Of a DNA stretch of 53,145 nt, positions 1-8,336 are shown one piece after another. Position numbers and translations under genes: made by a program. The stretch is from positions 1-53,145 of the forward strand of contig CAZOPF010000032.1 of NCBI GenBank assembly GCA_964581605.1, written 5' to 3'. The stretch's first letter is position 1; each line of letters opens with the position of its first letter. Source of the DNA: CAADGU01 sp964581605. GTDB taxonomy: Bacteria > Chloroflexota > Anaerolineae > Promineifilales > Promineifilaceae. The notes beneath the pieces were generated by a model, which was not told where the DNA came from, made no database searches, and saw only the letters and a list, made by a program, of their open reading frames with translations.

Positions 1-28
1 CTCAGATGCCAAACGGTTCGCATCTGAG
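1..28. repeat. Short perfect hairpin at window edge
   Basis: Arms CTCAGATGC (1-9) and GCATCTGAG (20-28) pair perfectly around a 10-base loop. It lies beyond the stop of the desaturase gene, which reads leftward and ends at 115. It may be an end-of-transcript hairpin, but no T-run follows on either strand, so this is a structure seen rather than a proven terminator. A second small inverted repeat, GGCAAT/ATTGCC, sits at 89-102. Confidence 0.4.
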
Positions 29-114
29 GGCACGAACTCCTCATTGATTACCGAGATAAATTTATAACTTTCATAAGTGCCAACGGAAGGCAATAAATTG
101 CCTGCTACGAACCT

Positions 115-1149
115 TTAGGAACCTATCGGTTCCGGCTGCATCTTGTGTAAATCCCCAAAGCCGATCAAGCGATTATTTTCTTCATCCCACAGCCGGAAAC
201 GGACGCACCGAAAACTCTCGCGCAATGTAATTGGTGTGATCTGAAATGCCGGATTCTCATCGTGGCAGGCCGGTAAATTGTAGTTAGGGATCCGCGGGCT
301 GAGGTGGTGAATGTGATGATAGCCAATGTTGCCAGAGAACCATTGCAACACTGCGGGTAATTTATAAAACGAACTACCCTGAATGGCCGCCTCTGCATAA
401 TTCCACTCGTTATGGCGCTGCCAGTAAACACCCTCATATTGATGCTGTACGTAAAAGAGCCATACCCCTAACGATGCTGCCACCAATAAGACAGACAATT
501 GCAGGAAGACAAAATTCCAAAAACCAATCAGAAAACTCATGCCGATGAAGATACCCAGTAATGCCAGATCGGTGTAATAAATGCTGTGAACTTCCCGCAG
601 CCGCCGCGCTTTCACTGGATAGCGGTTCAAGATGAGAAACATGGTCATGGGACCTATGAAGAACATGAATATGGGGTTGCGGTAAACACGGTAGGCAAAA
701 CGTATTCCTGGGGAAGCGGCCTGATATTCACTCACGGTCATCATCCACACATCGCCGTGCCCGCGCCGGTCTAAATCGCCGGACGAGGCATGGTGAATGG
801 CATGTTCGTGCCGCCAGGCAAAGTAGGCGGTGAAAACGAGCGTGCCGGTAATGAAACCGACAATCTCATTCGCCCGCCGAGATTCAAAAAATGAGCCGTG
901 CCCGCAATCGTGGAAGATGATGAAAATGCGCACGGCAAATAATCCGGCCAGGATGATGAGGGAGATGGTGAGCCAGAAAGAGATTTTAAGCGTGACGATC
1001 ATCAGCGCCCAGACGATGAAATAGGGCACAAGGGTGTTGACGATCTGCCACACACTACGGCGGGGATCTGGGGTCTGGTAACGGGCCACGATTTTTTGCC
1101 AGTTACGCAATGTTTGCTGAGACTGTATTGCGGGGGTCTGTTCGGCCAT
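115..1149 (-). CDS. Membrane fatty acid desaturase
   Basis: 344 residues, the usual length of the acyl-lipid (omega-6/DesA-like) desaturase family. It would introduce a cis double bond into membrane acyl chains using a di-iron centre and an external electron donor. All three histidine boxes are visible: HDCGH at residues 80-84, HAIHH at 116-120 and HHIHH at 278-282. Hydrophobic segments at about 40-75, 95-110, 155-180 and 195-235 fit a four-helix membrane enzyme with the histidine boxes on the cytoplasmic face. AAGGAG lies 5-6 bases before the ATG and supports this start. The gene follows a GT4 glycosyltransferase on the same strand, 41 bases away, with a hairpin between them. Substrate and double-bond position cannot be read from the sequence. 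Confidence 0.93.
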   Translation of the reverse strand: MAEQTPAIQSQQTLRNWQKIVARYQTPDPRRSVWQIVNTLVPYFIVWALMIVTLKISFWLTISLIILAGLFAVRIFIIFHDCGHGSFFESRRANEIVGFITGTLVFTAYFAWRHEHAIHHASSGDLDRRGHGDVWMMTVSEYQAASPGIRFAYRVYRNPIFMFFIGPMTMFLILNRYPVKARRLREVHSIYYTDLALLGIFIGMSFLIGFWNFVFLQLSVLLVAASLGVWLFYVQHQYEGVYWQRHNEWNYAEAAIQGSSFYKLPAVLQWFSGNIGYHHIHHLSPRIPNYNLPACHDENPAFQITPITLRESFRCVRFRLWDEENNRLIGFGDLHKMQPEPIGS

Positions 1150-1167
1150 TAAAACTCCTTCGTCAAG

Positions 1168-1194
1168 GTAATGCGATTTGACAAATCGCGTTAC
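1168..1194 (-). terminator. Junction hairpin after GT4 stop codon
   Basis: GTAATGCGAT (1168-1177) pairs with ATCGCGTTAC (1185-1194) with one non-Watson-Crick position. The TAA stop of the upstream glycosyltransferase (1191-1193) lies inside the right arm. There is no T-run, so it may be a 3'-end hairpin, a weak terminator or a repeat-derived junction element. Confidence 0.35.
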
Positions 1195-2285
1195 GAATTC
1201 CTGATCACTTCTTGATATACCGCTTCTATACGAGCGGCCATTTCTGTCAATGTAAATTCAGCGCAGGCACGCTGTTGGCCGGCCTGCCCCATTTGCCGCC
1301 GTTTGTCCGGGTCAGCCAGCAGAGAGGCGAGTGCGGCCGCCAGTGCTTCTGGGTTTTTAGGCGGCACCACCAGGCCGTTAATGCCATCTTGTACCAGCCA
1401 GGAAGTGCCGGTGCCTAATTCGGTGGTGACACACGGCCGTGCAGCGGCCATTGCTTCTTGTAACACCAGACCAAACGATTCGGCGCGGCTGTTGGAAGGT
1501 AACACAAAGATGTCGCCGCTGGCATAAAATCCCGGCAAATCCTCATCTGGGATGCGCCCCAGGAATTGAATTTTGTCGGCCACGTTGAGTTGCTGCGCCA
1601 GGTTTTGCCATTCACCACGTTTTGGGCCGTCACCACCGATGAGCAAACGCGCATCCAGTTGGGACATAGCCCGGACGAGGTCATCTACGCCTTTGTAGTA
1701 GCGATGTTGGCCCACAAAGAGGAGGGTGGGCCTGTCTGCGGCAGGCAACAACGGCCGTGCCCCGGCAAAACGGGCCACATCTACAGCAAAGGGGATGGGG
1801 GTGCATTTGGCGGCTAACGGCCGTAAAAATGGCGAGCTCTGCACATAATTGGCATTGCTGGTAATAATCCGCCCCGCCCCTGCCAACACCCTTTTTAGAA
1901 GTGGCCGATACAAACGCAATATCCCTTGTTGTTTGATGACATCGCTGTGATAGGTGATGACATACGGCCGTTGGCCCCCTAATCCCCACTGGCTCATCTC
2001 CCCCAATGGATATGGTGAATGCACATGCACGATATCGGCTGGCAGGCGATAGGTTTGGAGGGGCAGCATCGCGCTGAGAGGGGTGGAGGCTACTGTCGCC
2101 AGCCGCCGGGCACGCACCAGGCGAACCCCATTTAATTGTTCTTGTGCAGGCTGGCGGCCAGGGTTGGTGATAAGCACGGTAACAGAATGGCCGGCGGCCG
2201 CCTGTGCTTCTGCCAGTTGCCGAATATGGTTTTCAATACCGCCCCAAACAGGATAATAATCTTTGTAAATGTGTAATATCCGCAT
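1191..2285 (-). CDS. Glycosyltransferase family 4
   Basis: 364 residues with the GT-B fold of GT4 (Glycos_transf_1/4) enzymes, which transfer a sugar from an activated donor with retention of configuration. The N-terminal acceptor half has a glycine-rich stretch (YYPVWGGIENH, about 10-20). The C-terminal donor half has LLFVGQHRYYKGVDDL near 190 and the E-x7-E donor-binding signature in ESFGLVLQEAMAA near 268-280. The gene is divergent from the flippase-led glycan operon that starts at 2376, with 90 bases between them, so it probably belongs to the same surface-polysaccharide programme. Donor and acceptor are not predictable. Confidence 0.9.
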   Translation of the reverse strand: MRILHIYKDYYPVWGGIENHIRQLAEAQAAAGHSVTVLITNPGRQPAQEQLNGVRLVRARRLATVASTPLSAMLPLQTYRLPADIVHVHSPYPLGEMSQWGLGGQRPYVITYHSDVIKQQGILRLYRPLLKRVLAGAGRIITSNANYVQSSPFLRPLAAKCTPIPFAVDVARFAGARPLLPAADRPTLLFVGQHRYYKGVDDLVRAMSQLDARLLIGGDGPKRGEWQNLAQQLNVADKIQFLGRIPDEDLPGFYASGDIFVLPSNSRAESFGLVLQEAMAAARPCVTTELGTGTSWLVQDGINGLVVPPKNPEALAAALASLLADPDKRRQMGQAGQQRACAEFTLTEMAARIEAVYQEVIRNS

Positions 2286-2375
2286 CCTTGCGCAACTCTG
2301 GTTGGTTTGATTCCCGGTGACTTCCGGGTATGATCGCTGCCGATTTCATATTTGATGATCGGCAAATAATACCGT

Positions 2376-3872
2376 ATGAGCGAAGATAAGAACAATATCG
2401 CCCAGCAGGCTGCCAAAGGGTCACTTTATAGCGTTTCGGCCTCAACAATGACCATTGTGTTGGGATTTGTCCGCACAACCATAATGCTGCGACTTTTGCT
2501 ACCGGCCAACTTTGGTGTGACAGCTTTAGCGCTCTTTTATGTGAATTTAGCCCTGACACTCTCCAGTTTTGGCTTCGACAGCGCGTTCATTCACCACAAA
2601 CAAAGCGATGAAACGGTGCGACGCACCTATTTTACGCTGCGATTTGGTCTGGGGCTGGCCGGGTTGGCGCTGCTGGCACTGTTCACACCGTTCATCAGCA
2701 GCTTTTACCCGACGATGCCACTGTTAACGGCCGTGATGCTGGCTTACACTATCATTTACATCTTTCGGGTCTTCAATATGGCCCAGGTCACGATTCTCAA
2801 CAAACGGTTGGCCTTTCGCCAGATTGCCTTTGCGGATGTGATCAGCTCTATTACCATGACGATTGTTGGCCCTGGGCTGGCCTGGCTGGGCTGGGGTGTG
2901 TGGGCTATTGTGGCCGAACAGTTTAGCGGTATTTTTGTTCGGCTGCTGATCATTCAGATAGGGTATCGCCCCTGGCGGCCGCGTTTTGGGTGGAACCGGA
3001 GGCAGGCAGGCTGGTTTTGGGCTTATGGCAAAAAAGCGTGGCACAGTTCCAATCTGGCATTTTTTTTGGATAGGTTTGATGATTGGTATACCGGCACGTT
3101 TTTGGGCAGCGTGGCACTTGGGTATTACTCACGCGCTTATGAATATGCCGGATACCCGCAAAAGGTCATTGCCACTCCCATTCTGACCGTCTTTTTTCCC
3201 ACATTTGCCCATGTGCAGGCAGATCGGCAAAAACTTTCACGTGCGTTTTTCCGTCCGGTGAGTTTGATGGTGCGCACAGGTGGTTGGTTCTGCCTGATCT
3301 TCGTGCTGACGGCCCCAGAGTTTATTCCCCTGCTCCTGGGTGAGAAATGGCTGCCCATGCTGGCAACTTTTCAATTGATGATCGCATACACCTTGCTTGA
3401 GCCGTTGAGTATGGCGGCCCGCAATTTGCTCATGGCGACAGGTTATCCACAACAGGTATTACATGCGCGTATTGTGCAGGTTGTGGTTTTTGTGCCGGCC
3501 GTTTTTTTATTGGGGGCCACCTGGAACATTGAGGGGGTGGCACTGGCGACAGGGCTGATGGCCCTGGCCGGCACGGTGTTGCTGTTCCGATATACCGGTT
3601 TGGTGGTGGATTATTCGGCGCGGTTGTTGTGGTTTTGGCCGCTGATGGCTACGGCCGCAACCGCTTTGCTCATCCTGTCCCTGACTCCCATCTGGGATAG
3701 CCTGAACCTGTGGCTGAGTATGGGGCTGAAGATAGTGGTGATTACGGCCGTCTACACCCTCATCCTCTTCCTCACCGAGCGGGAACAACTGAATTCCGGG
3801 CGCAAGATGATTTGGAGTATAATCGCGCCCATGCTCAAAGAACGAATAAGAAGGAAACCCCATGTCTCCTAA
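2376..3872 (+). CDS. Polysaccharide flippase (Wzx/MOP family)
   Basis: 498 residues, about 12-14 hydrophobic segments, with the early PF13440-type signature near residues 15-60 (KGSLYSVSASTMTIVLGF). It would move lipid-linked oligosaccharide across the inner membrane. It is the first gene of a plus-strand operon of glycosyltransferases and phosphodiesterases, which supports a glycan-export role. No Shine-Dalgarno sequence precedes the ATG at 2376; an AT-rich AATAAT at 2365-2370 sits where a -10 box would be for a nearly leaderless transcript, though this is speculative. The 3' end overlaps the next gene by 11 bases. Confidence 0.9.
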   Translation: MSEDKNNIAQQAAKGSLYSVSASTMTIVLGFVRTTIMLRLLLPANFGVTALALFYVNLALTLSSFGFDSAFIHHKQSDETVRRTYFTLRFGLGLAGLALLALFTPFISSFYPTMPLLTAVMLAYTIIYIFRVFNMAQVTILNKRLAFRQIAFADVISSITMTIVGPGLAWLGWGVWAIVAEQFSGIFVRLLIIQIGYRPWRPRFGWNRRQAGWFWAYGKKAWHSSNLAFFLDRFDDWYTGTFLGSVALGYYSRAYEYAGYPQKVIATPILTVFFPTFAHVQADRQKLSRAFFRPVSLMVRTGGWFCLIFVLTAPEFIPLLLGEKWLPMLATFQLMIAYTLLEPLSMAARNLLMATGYPQQVLHARIVQVVVFVPAVFLLGATWNIEGVALATGLMALAGTVLLFRYTGLVVDYSARLLWFWPLMATAATALLILSLTPIWDSLNLWLSMGLKIVVITAVYTLILFLTEREQLNSGRKMIWSIIAPMLKERIRRKPHVS

Positions 3873-5529
3873 GGTATTACTGGTCGGCTTTGATGGCGCG
3901 ACTTTTGATATTATTCGGCCAATGATAGCTGACGGCCGCGGCCAACACAGCGGTAGCCGTTTGCCCACGCTGGCGCACATTTTACAATCCGGAGCACACG
4001 GCACACTCCGCTCAAACATTCCCCCGGTAACGCCATCGGCCTGGACATCTGTCTTCACCGGCAAAAACCCCGGCAAACATGGCATTTATGATTTTGAAGA
4101 AATTGATCCGGCCACGTACCAGTTCAAAACCGTACAGACTGACAAACACCACGAAAAAACTATCTGGCAACTGCTGGGAGAAGCAAATAAGCGTTCCATT
4201 GTAATGGACGTGCCCTTTACGTATCCGCCCCGGCCGTTAAATGGTTTAATGCTCACCGGCTATGGCACACCACGCACACCTGGCACCGTTTTCACCTATC
4301 CTGACGATTTGGCCGCCCATTTGCCGCCTGAACTACACCCACACATTCGGGTGGCGCTGCCCCGCTACAAATTCGACCGCAGCCAGCAATTTATTGATGA
4401 GTGGCAGGAGGTGATGGCCGGGCGGCGAGAATTGCTGAAGCACCTGATTAGCCAGCAAGAGTGGGAGTTCTTTATGGTTGTCTTTTCCATCACCGACAAC
4501 ATGGCCCATGTATTCTGGACATATGTTGACCCGGCTCATCCTAACTATTACCGAGAAGAGGCAGAGAATTATCGCAATGCCTTTTTGCATGGCTATGAAA
4601 TGTGTGACCAACTTTTGGGGGAACTCATGGAAAAAGCCGGGCCGGAAACGACCACATTAGTTCTTTCTGATCATGGGTTTGGCAGTGTACGGCCGCGTCA
4701 ATATATCCTTCAACGGTTGTTAGAGGGGGGCTATGTCACCTTGAAAGGGGCCTCTCATAATTTATCCGTCAGGTCGCGGGTGCTGCGAACGGCCGTTACC
4801 ACCTATAATCGCTTCCCCTTCCTGCGTGAATGGGTGAAAGGGATGCGCCCAGATAACCTGAACACCTTCAAACGCACCCTGCGCCAGGCCGGCATCACCC
4901 CCTCCTCGCCTAATAACTTCGACCACGAAAAAACATATGTCATTCCATCCAGCTTTGGCCTCCGCCTTTGGGTAAACGAAGCCGGGCGGTTTTCTCAGGG
5001 AATTGTGACGGCCGCCGAAAAGGAACCCTTCCTGGCCGAATTATCACACTTCTTGCTGGCCGACCGGGACAAAATAACCGGCAAACCCATTATTGCTCAT
5101 ACCTACCAGGGAAAGGATTTGTATCATGGCCCATTTGCTAACCTGGGGCCAGACCTGGTGATTGAGTACGCCAACTTTTACCGGCCCGATGCCGGAACGC
5201 AAACACGCAACCCCCACGTGGAAGGAGGGCATACATTGGATGGCATTTTTCTGGCACATGGGCCAGCCATTGCCCAAACCGAGGTACAAGACGCCAGCCT
5301 GATCGACCTGGCCCCAACCATTTTGCATATACTGGGGCAGCCCATACCGCCCGATATGGACGGCCGTGTGCTCTCCACCATTTTTGATGCCAGCTACCTG
5401 GCACAACATCCTATCCAACCAGGCAACCAACCAGCTCACTTCGCCACATCCACCAGTTCCAGCGAATATACAGAAGCCGAAGAAGCTGAGATCATAGAGC
5501 AGTTCCGCCAGCTTGGGTATGTGGATTGA
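3862..5529 (+). CDS. Alkaline-phosphatase-superfamily phosphodiesterase (paralogue 1)
   Basis: 555 residues of the type I phosphodiesterase/nucleotide pyrophosphatase family (PF01663). The two-metal site is intact: D11 in GFDGA, candidate nucleophile T57 in PPVTPSAWTS, D212 and H216 in TDNMAH, D270-H271 in LSDHGFG, and H457 in EGGHTLDG. A C-terminal E-rich helix ends in FRQLGYVD, a tail shared with its two paralogues at 5530 and 8337. No signal peptide is evident, so it probably acts in the cytoplasm. Set between a flippase and glycosyltransferases, it may cut or transfer a phosphate-linked group on glycan precursors; that is inference. It overlaps the flippase gene by 11 bases and abuts the next gene. 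Confidence 0.88.
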   Translation: MSPKVLLVGFDGATFDIIRPMIADGRGQHSGSRLPTLAHILQSGAHGTLRSNIPPVTPSAWTSVFTGKNPGKHGIYDFEEIDPATYQFKTVQTDKHHEKTIWQLLGEANKRSIVMDVPFTYPPRPLNGLMLTGYGTPRTPGTVFTYPDDLAAHLPPELHPHIRVALPRYKFDRSQQFIDEWQEVMAGRRELLKHLISQQEWEFFMVVFSITDNMAHVFWTYVDPAHPNYYREEAENYRNAFLHGYEMCDQLLGELMEKAGPETTTLVLSDHGFGSVRPRQYILQRLLEGGYVTLKGASHNLSVRSRVLRTAVTTYNRFPFLREWVKGMRPDNLNTFKRTLRQAGITPSSPNNFDHEKTYVIPSSFGLRLWVNEAGRFSQGIVTAAEKEPFLAELSHFLLADRDKITGKPIIAHTYQGKDLYHGPFANLGPDLVIEYANFYRPDAGTQTRNPHVEGGHTLDGIFLAHGPAIAQTEVQDASLIDLAPTILHILGQPIPPDMDGRVLSTIFDASYLAQHPIQPGNQPAHFATSTSSSEYTEAEEAEIIEQFRQLGYVD

Positions 5530-7185
5530 ATGAAACAGCACCGCCCCAAACTCCTGGTCATTGGCCTGGATGCCGCTTCCTATAACTACCTCGATCCCTG
5601 GTTCGCTTCAGGTGAGCTTCCACATCTCTCGGCCCTGTTCAAACGTTCAGCATATGGCACTCTCCGCTCTACGGTCCCGCCTGTTACTTCAGTTGCCTGG
5701 ACAAGCATGACCACGGGCCTTGATCCCGGACAGTTAGGAATTTACGACATGGTGGGGCACTGCCCAGGCAGTTACAACTTCCTCCCGGCTACATTCTTGA
5801 ATACCCATCACCGGGCTATTTGGGATTTACTGAGTGGCAAAGGGTTGAAGTCGGCCGTCGTCGGCGTCCCTTCCACATACCCCGCGCACCCCATCAATGG
5901 CGTTCTGATCACTGGTTTCGACTCGCCCATCAATGGAAATGCGCACACCTACCCGGCCGATTGGGCGCAAGAGCTGACAGCGCATAACCTCCGCTTCCCC
6001 TGGGAAACGTTGGACAAACTGCTCAAAATGGAAAACCATCGCCAAGTAGGCCAGATAATGGATACCTACATTGCCTGTTGGCGCGAAATCACCCAGGCCA
6101 AGGCGGCCATCACCCGCCATGTCTGGCAGGAGAGCGAACCTGATTTTTGCATGGTGGTTTTTTCAAGTACAGACCATATTGTGCATCATGCTGCCAGCCG
6201 AGATGATGTCTTGCGTGTTTACCGGGATGTTGATCAGGCAATAGGGCACATTCTGGAAAGTGTAGACCAGGAAAACACCTGGGTCATGCTGACTTCTGAT
6301 CATGGCTCGCTGGAAACAGATTATCTGGTCTCCATCTATCGCTTATTGCATGATCACGGTTGGATCAGTTTTCGAGATGAAGTGGCCCTTGAAAATTTGC
6401 GCTGGCTCGTTCGCCGGGTGGCGCCCCGATTTGCAGCACCGCTGGCAAAGTTTTGGGAATGGGCCCCCGTGCTGTTGCGCCGTTTGTTATCCTGGCCGGT
6501 TATCTATGTGGAGCCACGATTGCAAAGCAGCTATGGAAACATTGATTGGTCGCGCACGGCCGTATTCGCCCGCGACAGCCATGGCCCACTTTACCTGAAT
6601 GTGCGCGGCCGTGAGCCTCAGGGCTGTGTTGAACCGGGCGAACCATATGAACAACTGCGTTCAACCATCATCGCTGCCATGGAAAATACACAAGACCCAC
6701 AAACCGGGCAGCCCCTGTTTGCCTGGGTGCAGCGCGGCGAGATGGTCTACCGGCCGCCCTATGCCGCACCTCCGCCAGACCTCGTTTTTGAACCGGCGGA
6801 TTGGAAATACAAGTTTGTCATGGGATTTCATACTCATGCTCTTGTCCGCCCGAACCGGCATGATGCCCATCACTACGTGGAACATGGGTGGCACACACCC
6901 TGGGGGATATTTGCCATTGCCGGGCCAGAGGTGCAACCAGGACGATTGCGGGAAGCAGCCATCGCCGACATTGCCCCTACCGTATTACATTTGCTGGCCC
7001 AGCCATTACCGGATGATCTGGCAGGTAAGCCGATAGAATCAGCACTTTCACCTGCCTGGCAAGAAGCCCACCCTGTGCAATATGAAACATATACGCCGGT
7101 TCAACCATCGGGCACGGCCGTAGCCACTGAAGAAGAGGTCGCCGTGATTGAAGATCGCCTGCGAACTCTGGGATACCTGGAATGA
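5530..7185 (+). CDS. Alkaline-phosphatase-superfamily phosphodiesterase (paralogue 2)
   Basis: 551 residues, collinear with the preceding gene: D14 (GLDAA), candidate nucleophile T53 in PPVTSVAWTS, D215/H219 in STDHIVHH, D257-H258 in TSDHGS, and a late HGWHTPWG that supplies the last metal histidine. The C terminus ends LRTLGYLE, like its paralogues. The ATG directly follows the TGA of the upstream gene, so the two are probably translationally coupled. The third paralogue lies one gene downstream. The insert around residues 265-350 differs most among the three, as expected if they act on different substrates. Confidence 0.88.
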   Translation: MKQHRPKLLVIGLDAASYNYLDPWFASGELPHLSALFKRSAYGTLRSTVPPVTSVAWTSMTTGLDPGQLGIYDMVGHCPGSYNFLPATFLNTHHRAIWDLLSGKGLKSAVVGVPSTYPAHPINGVLITGFDSPINGNAHTYPADWAQELTAHNLRFPWETLDKLLKMENHRQVGQIMDTYIACWREITQAKAAITRHVWQESEPDFCMVVFSSTDHIVHHAASRDDVLRVYRDVDQAIGHILESVDQENTWVMLTSDHGSLETDYLVSIYRLLHDHGWISFRDEVALENLRWLVRRVAPRFAAPLAKFWEWAPVLLRRLLSWPVIYVEPRLQSSYGNIDWSRTAVFARDSHGPLYLNVRGREPQGCVEPGEPYEQLRSTIIAAMENTQDPQTGQPLFAWVQRGEMVYRPPYAAPPPDLVFEPADWKYKFVMGFHTHALVRPNRHDAHHYVEHGWHTPWGIFAIAGPEVQPGRLREAAIADIAPTVLHLLAQPLPDDLAGKPIESALSPAWQEAHPVQYETYTPVQPSGTAVATEEEVAVIEDRLRTLGYLE

Positions 7186-8321
7186 CGATTCGTGTGACAT
7201 ATACTCAGGCGGCCAAATTGGGCGGCGCCGGTATTGGTTCCATTGCCTATCAGTTCATCAAGGGGCTGTATCGGGCCGGTTTATTGCATAAGGCGGTAGT
7301 GGCTTATGAAGGGGTTCATGACATTCCGCCCAGCCATCTGGCCTCTTTTCGCTGGATGCGGCTGGTGGCCCGCCTGGCGCGTGATAATCACCCCATACGC
7401 GATGCTATTTTTGATCAGGCGGCCGCCCGGCATATACCTCCCTGTGATATTTTTCATGGCTGGTCACATCAATGCCAGCACTCGTTACACAAGGCAAAAT
7501 CTTTTGGTGCAATTACCTTTTTGGAGCGGCAGAATTCACATGATCGTTGTCAAAACGCATTGGTGCAGGCAGAGTATGACACCTGGGGATATCAGGAGCG
7601 GCCGGCTGTACGGCCGCACGGCATGAAACGTGGGTTAGCTGAATATGAAACGGCCGATTACATCACCGTCCCTTCCCCCTTTGTGTATGAAAGTTTTATT
7701 GCTGAAGGTTTTGCTAAGGACCGTCTGTTTCTTGTACCTTATGGTGTGGATATTGACAGGTTCAAACCGGACCCTAATTCATGGCGTGATCACAAAACAT
7801 TTCGGCTCCTTTTTGTGGGTCAGGTGAGCCTGCGTAAAGGGGTTCCTTATTTGTTACAGGCCTGGCAAAAATCAGGCTTGGCCCATGCAGAATTATGGTT
7901 GGCCGGGCGAATTGTGCCAGACGCGGAGAGGGTGATAAAACCGTTTCTGAATGAGCCAACCATCAAATTTTTACAGCACGTCCCAGACACCGCCCGTCTT
8001 TATCAACAAGTTGACGCCTGCGTTTTGCCAAGCATAGAAGAAGGCAGCGCCCTGGTGACGTATGAAGCCATGGCCTGCGGATTGCCGTTGATTTACACCT
8101 ATCACACCGGAGCGGTTGCCCGCCACATGAGCGAAGGAATTGAAGTGCCCATCCGCGATGTAAACGCCCTGGCAGAAGCGATTTCCCGGCTGTATGAAGA
8201 TAAATTGTTACGGCAATTTTTGGGAGCGGCCGGACGGCTGAGAGCTGAGGAATTTAGCTGGGATCAGGCTGTGCAGAAATTGATCGCTGCATATGAAACG
8301 GTGATGCCGTCCCCTGCTTAA
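7182..8321 (+). CDS. Glycosyltransferase family 4
   Basis: 379 residues of GT4 type. The donor-site motif is EEGSALVTYEAMACG at about 286-300, preceded by FRLLFVGQVSLRKG near 210. The N terminus (YTQAAKLGGAGIGSIAYQF) supplies the usual glycine-rich acceptor loop. ATGA overlap (4 bases) couples it to the upstream phosphodiesterase. It sits between two phosphodiesterase paralogues, the clearest sign that sugar transfer and phosphodiester chemistry belong to one pathway here. Sugar specificity is unknown. Confidence 0.9.
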   Translation: MTIRVTYTQAAKLGGAGIGSIAYQFIKGLYRAGLLHKAVVAYEGVHDIPPSHLASFRWMRLVARLARDNHPIRDAIFDQAAARHIPPCDIFHGWSHQCQHSLHKAKSFGAITFLERQNSHDRCQNALVQAEYDTWGYQERPAVRPHGMKRGLAEYETADYITVPSPFVYESFIAEGFAKDRLFLVPYGVDIDRFKPDPNSWRDHKTFRLLFVGQVSLRKGVPYLLQAWQKSGLAHAELWLAGRIVPDAERVIKPFLNEPTIKFLQHVPDTARLYQQVDACVLPSIEEGSALVTYEAMACGLPLIYTYHTGAVARHMSEGIEVPIRDVNALAEAISRLYEDKLLRQFLGAAGRLRAEEFSWDQAVQKLIAAYETVMPSPA

Positions 8322-8336
8322 ACAGGACATTTTGTG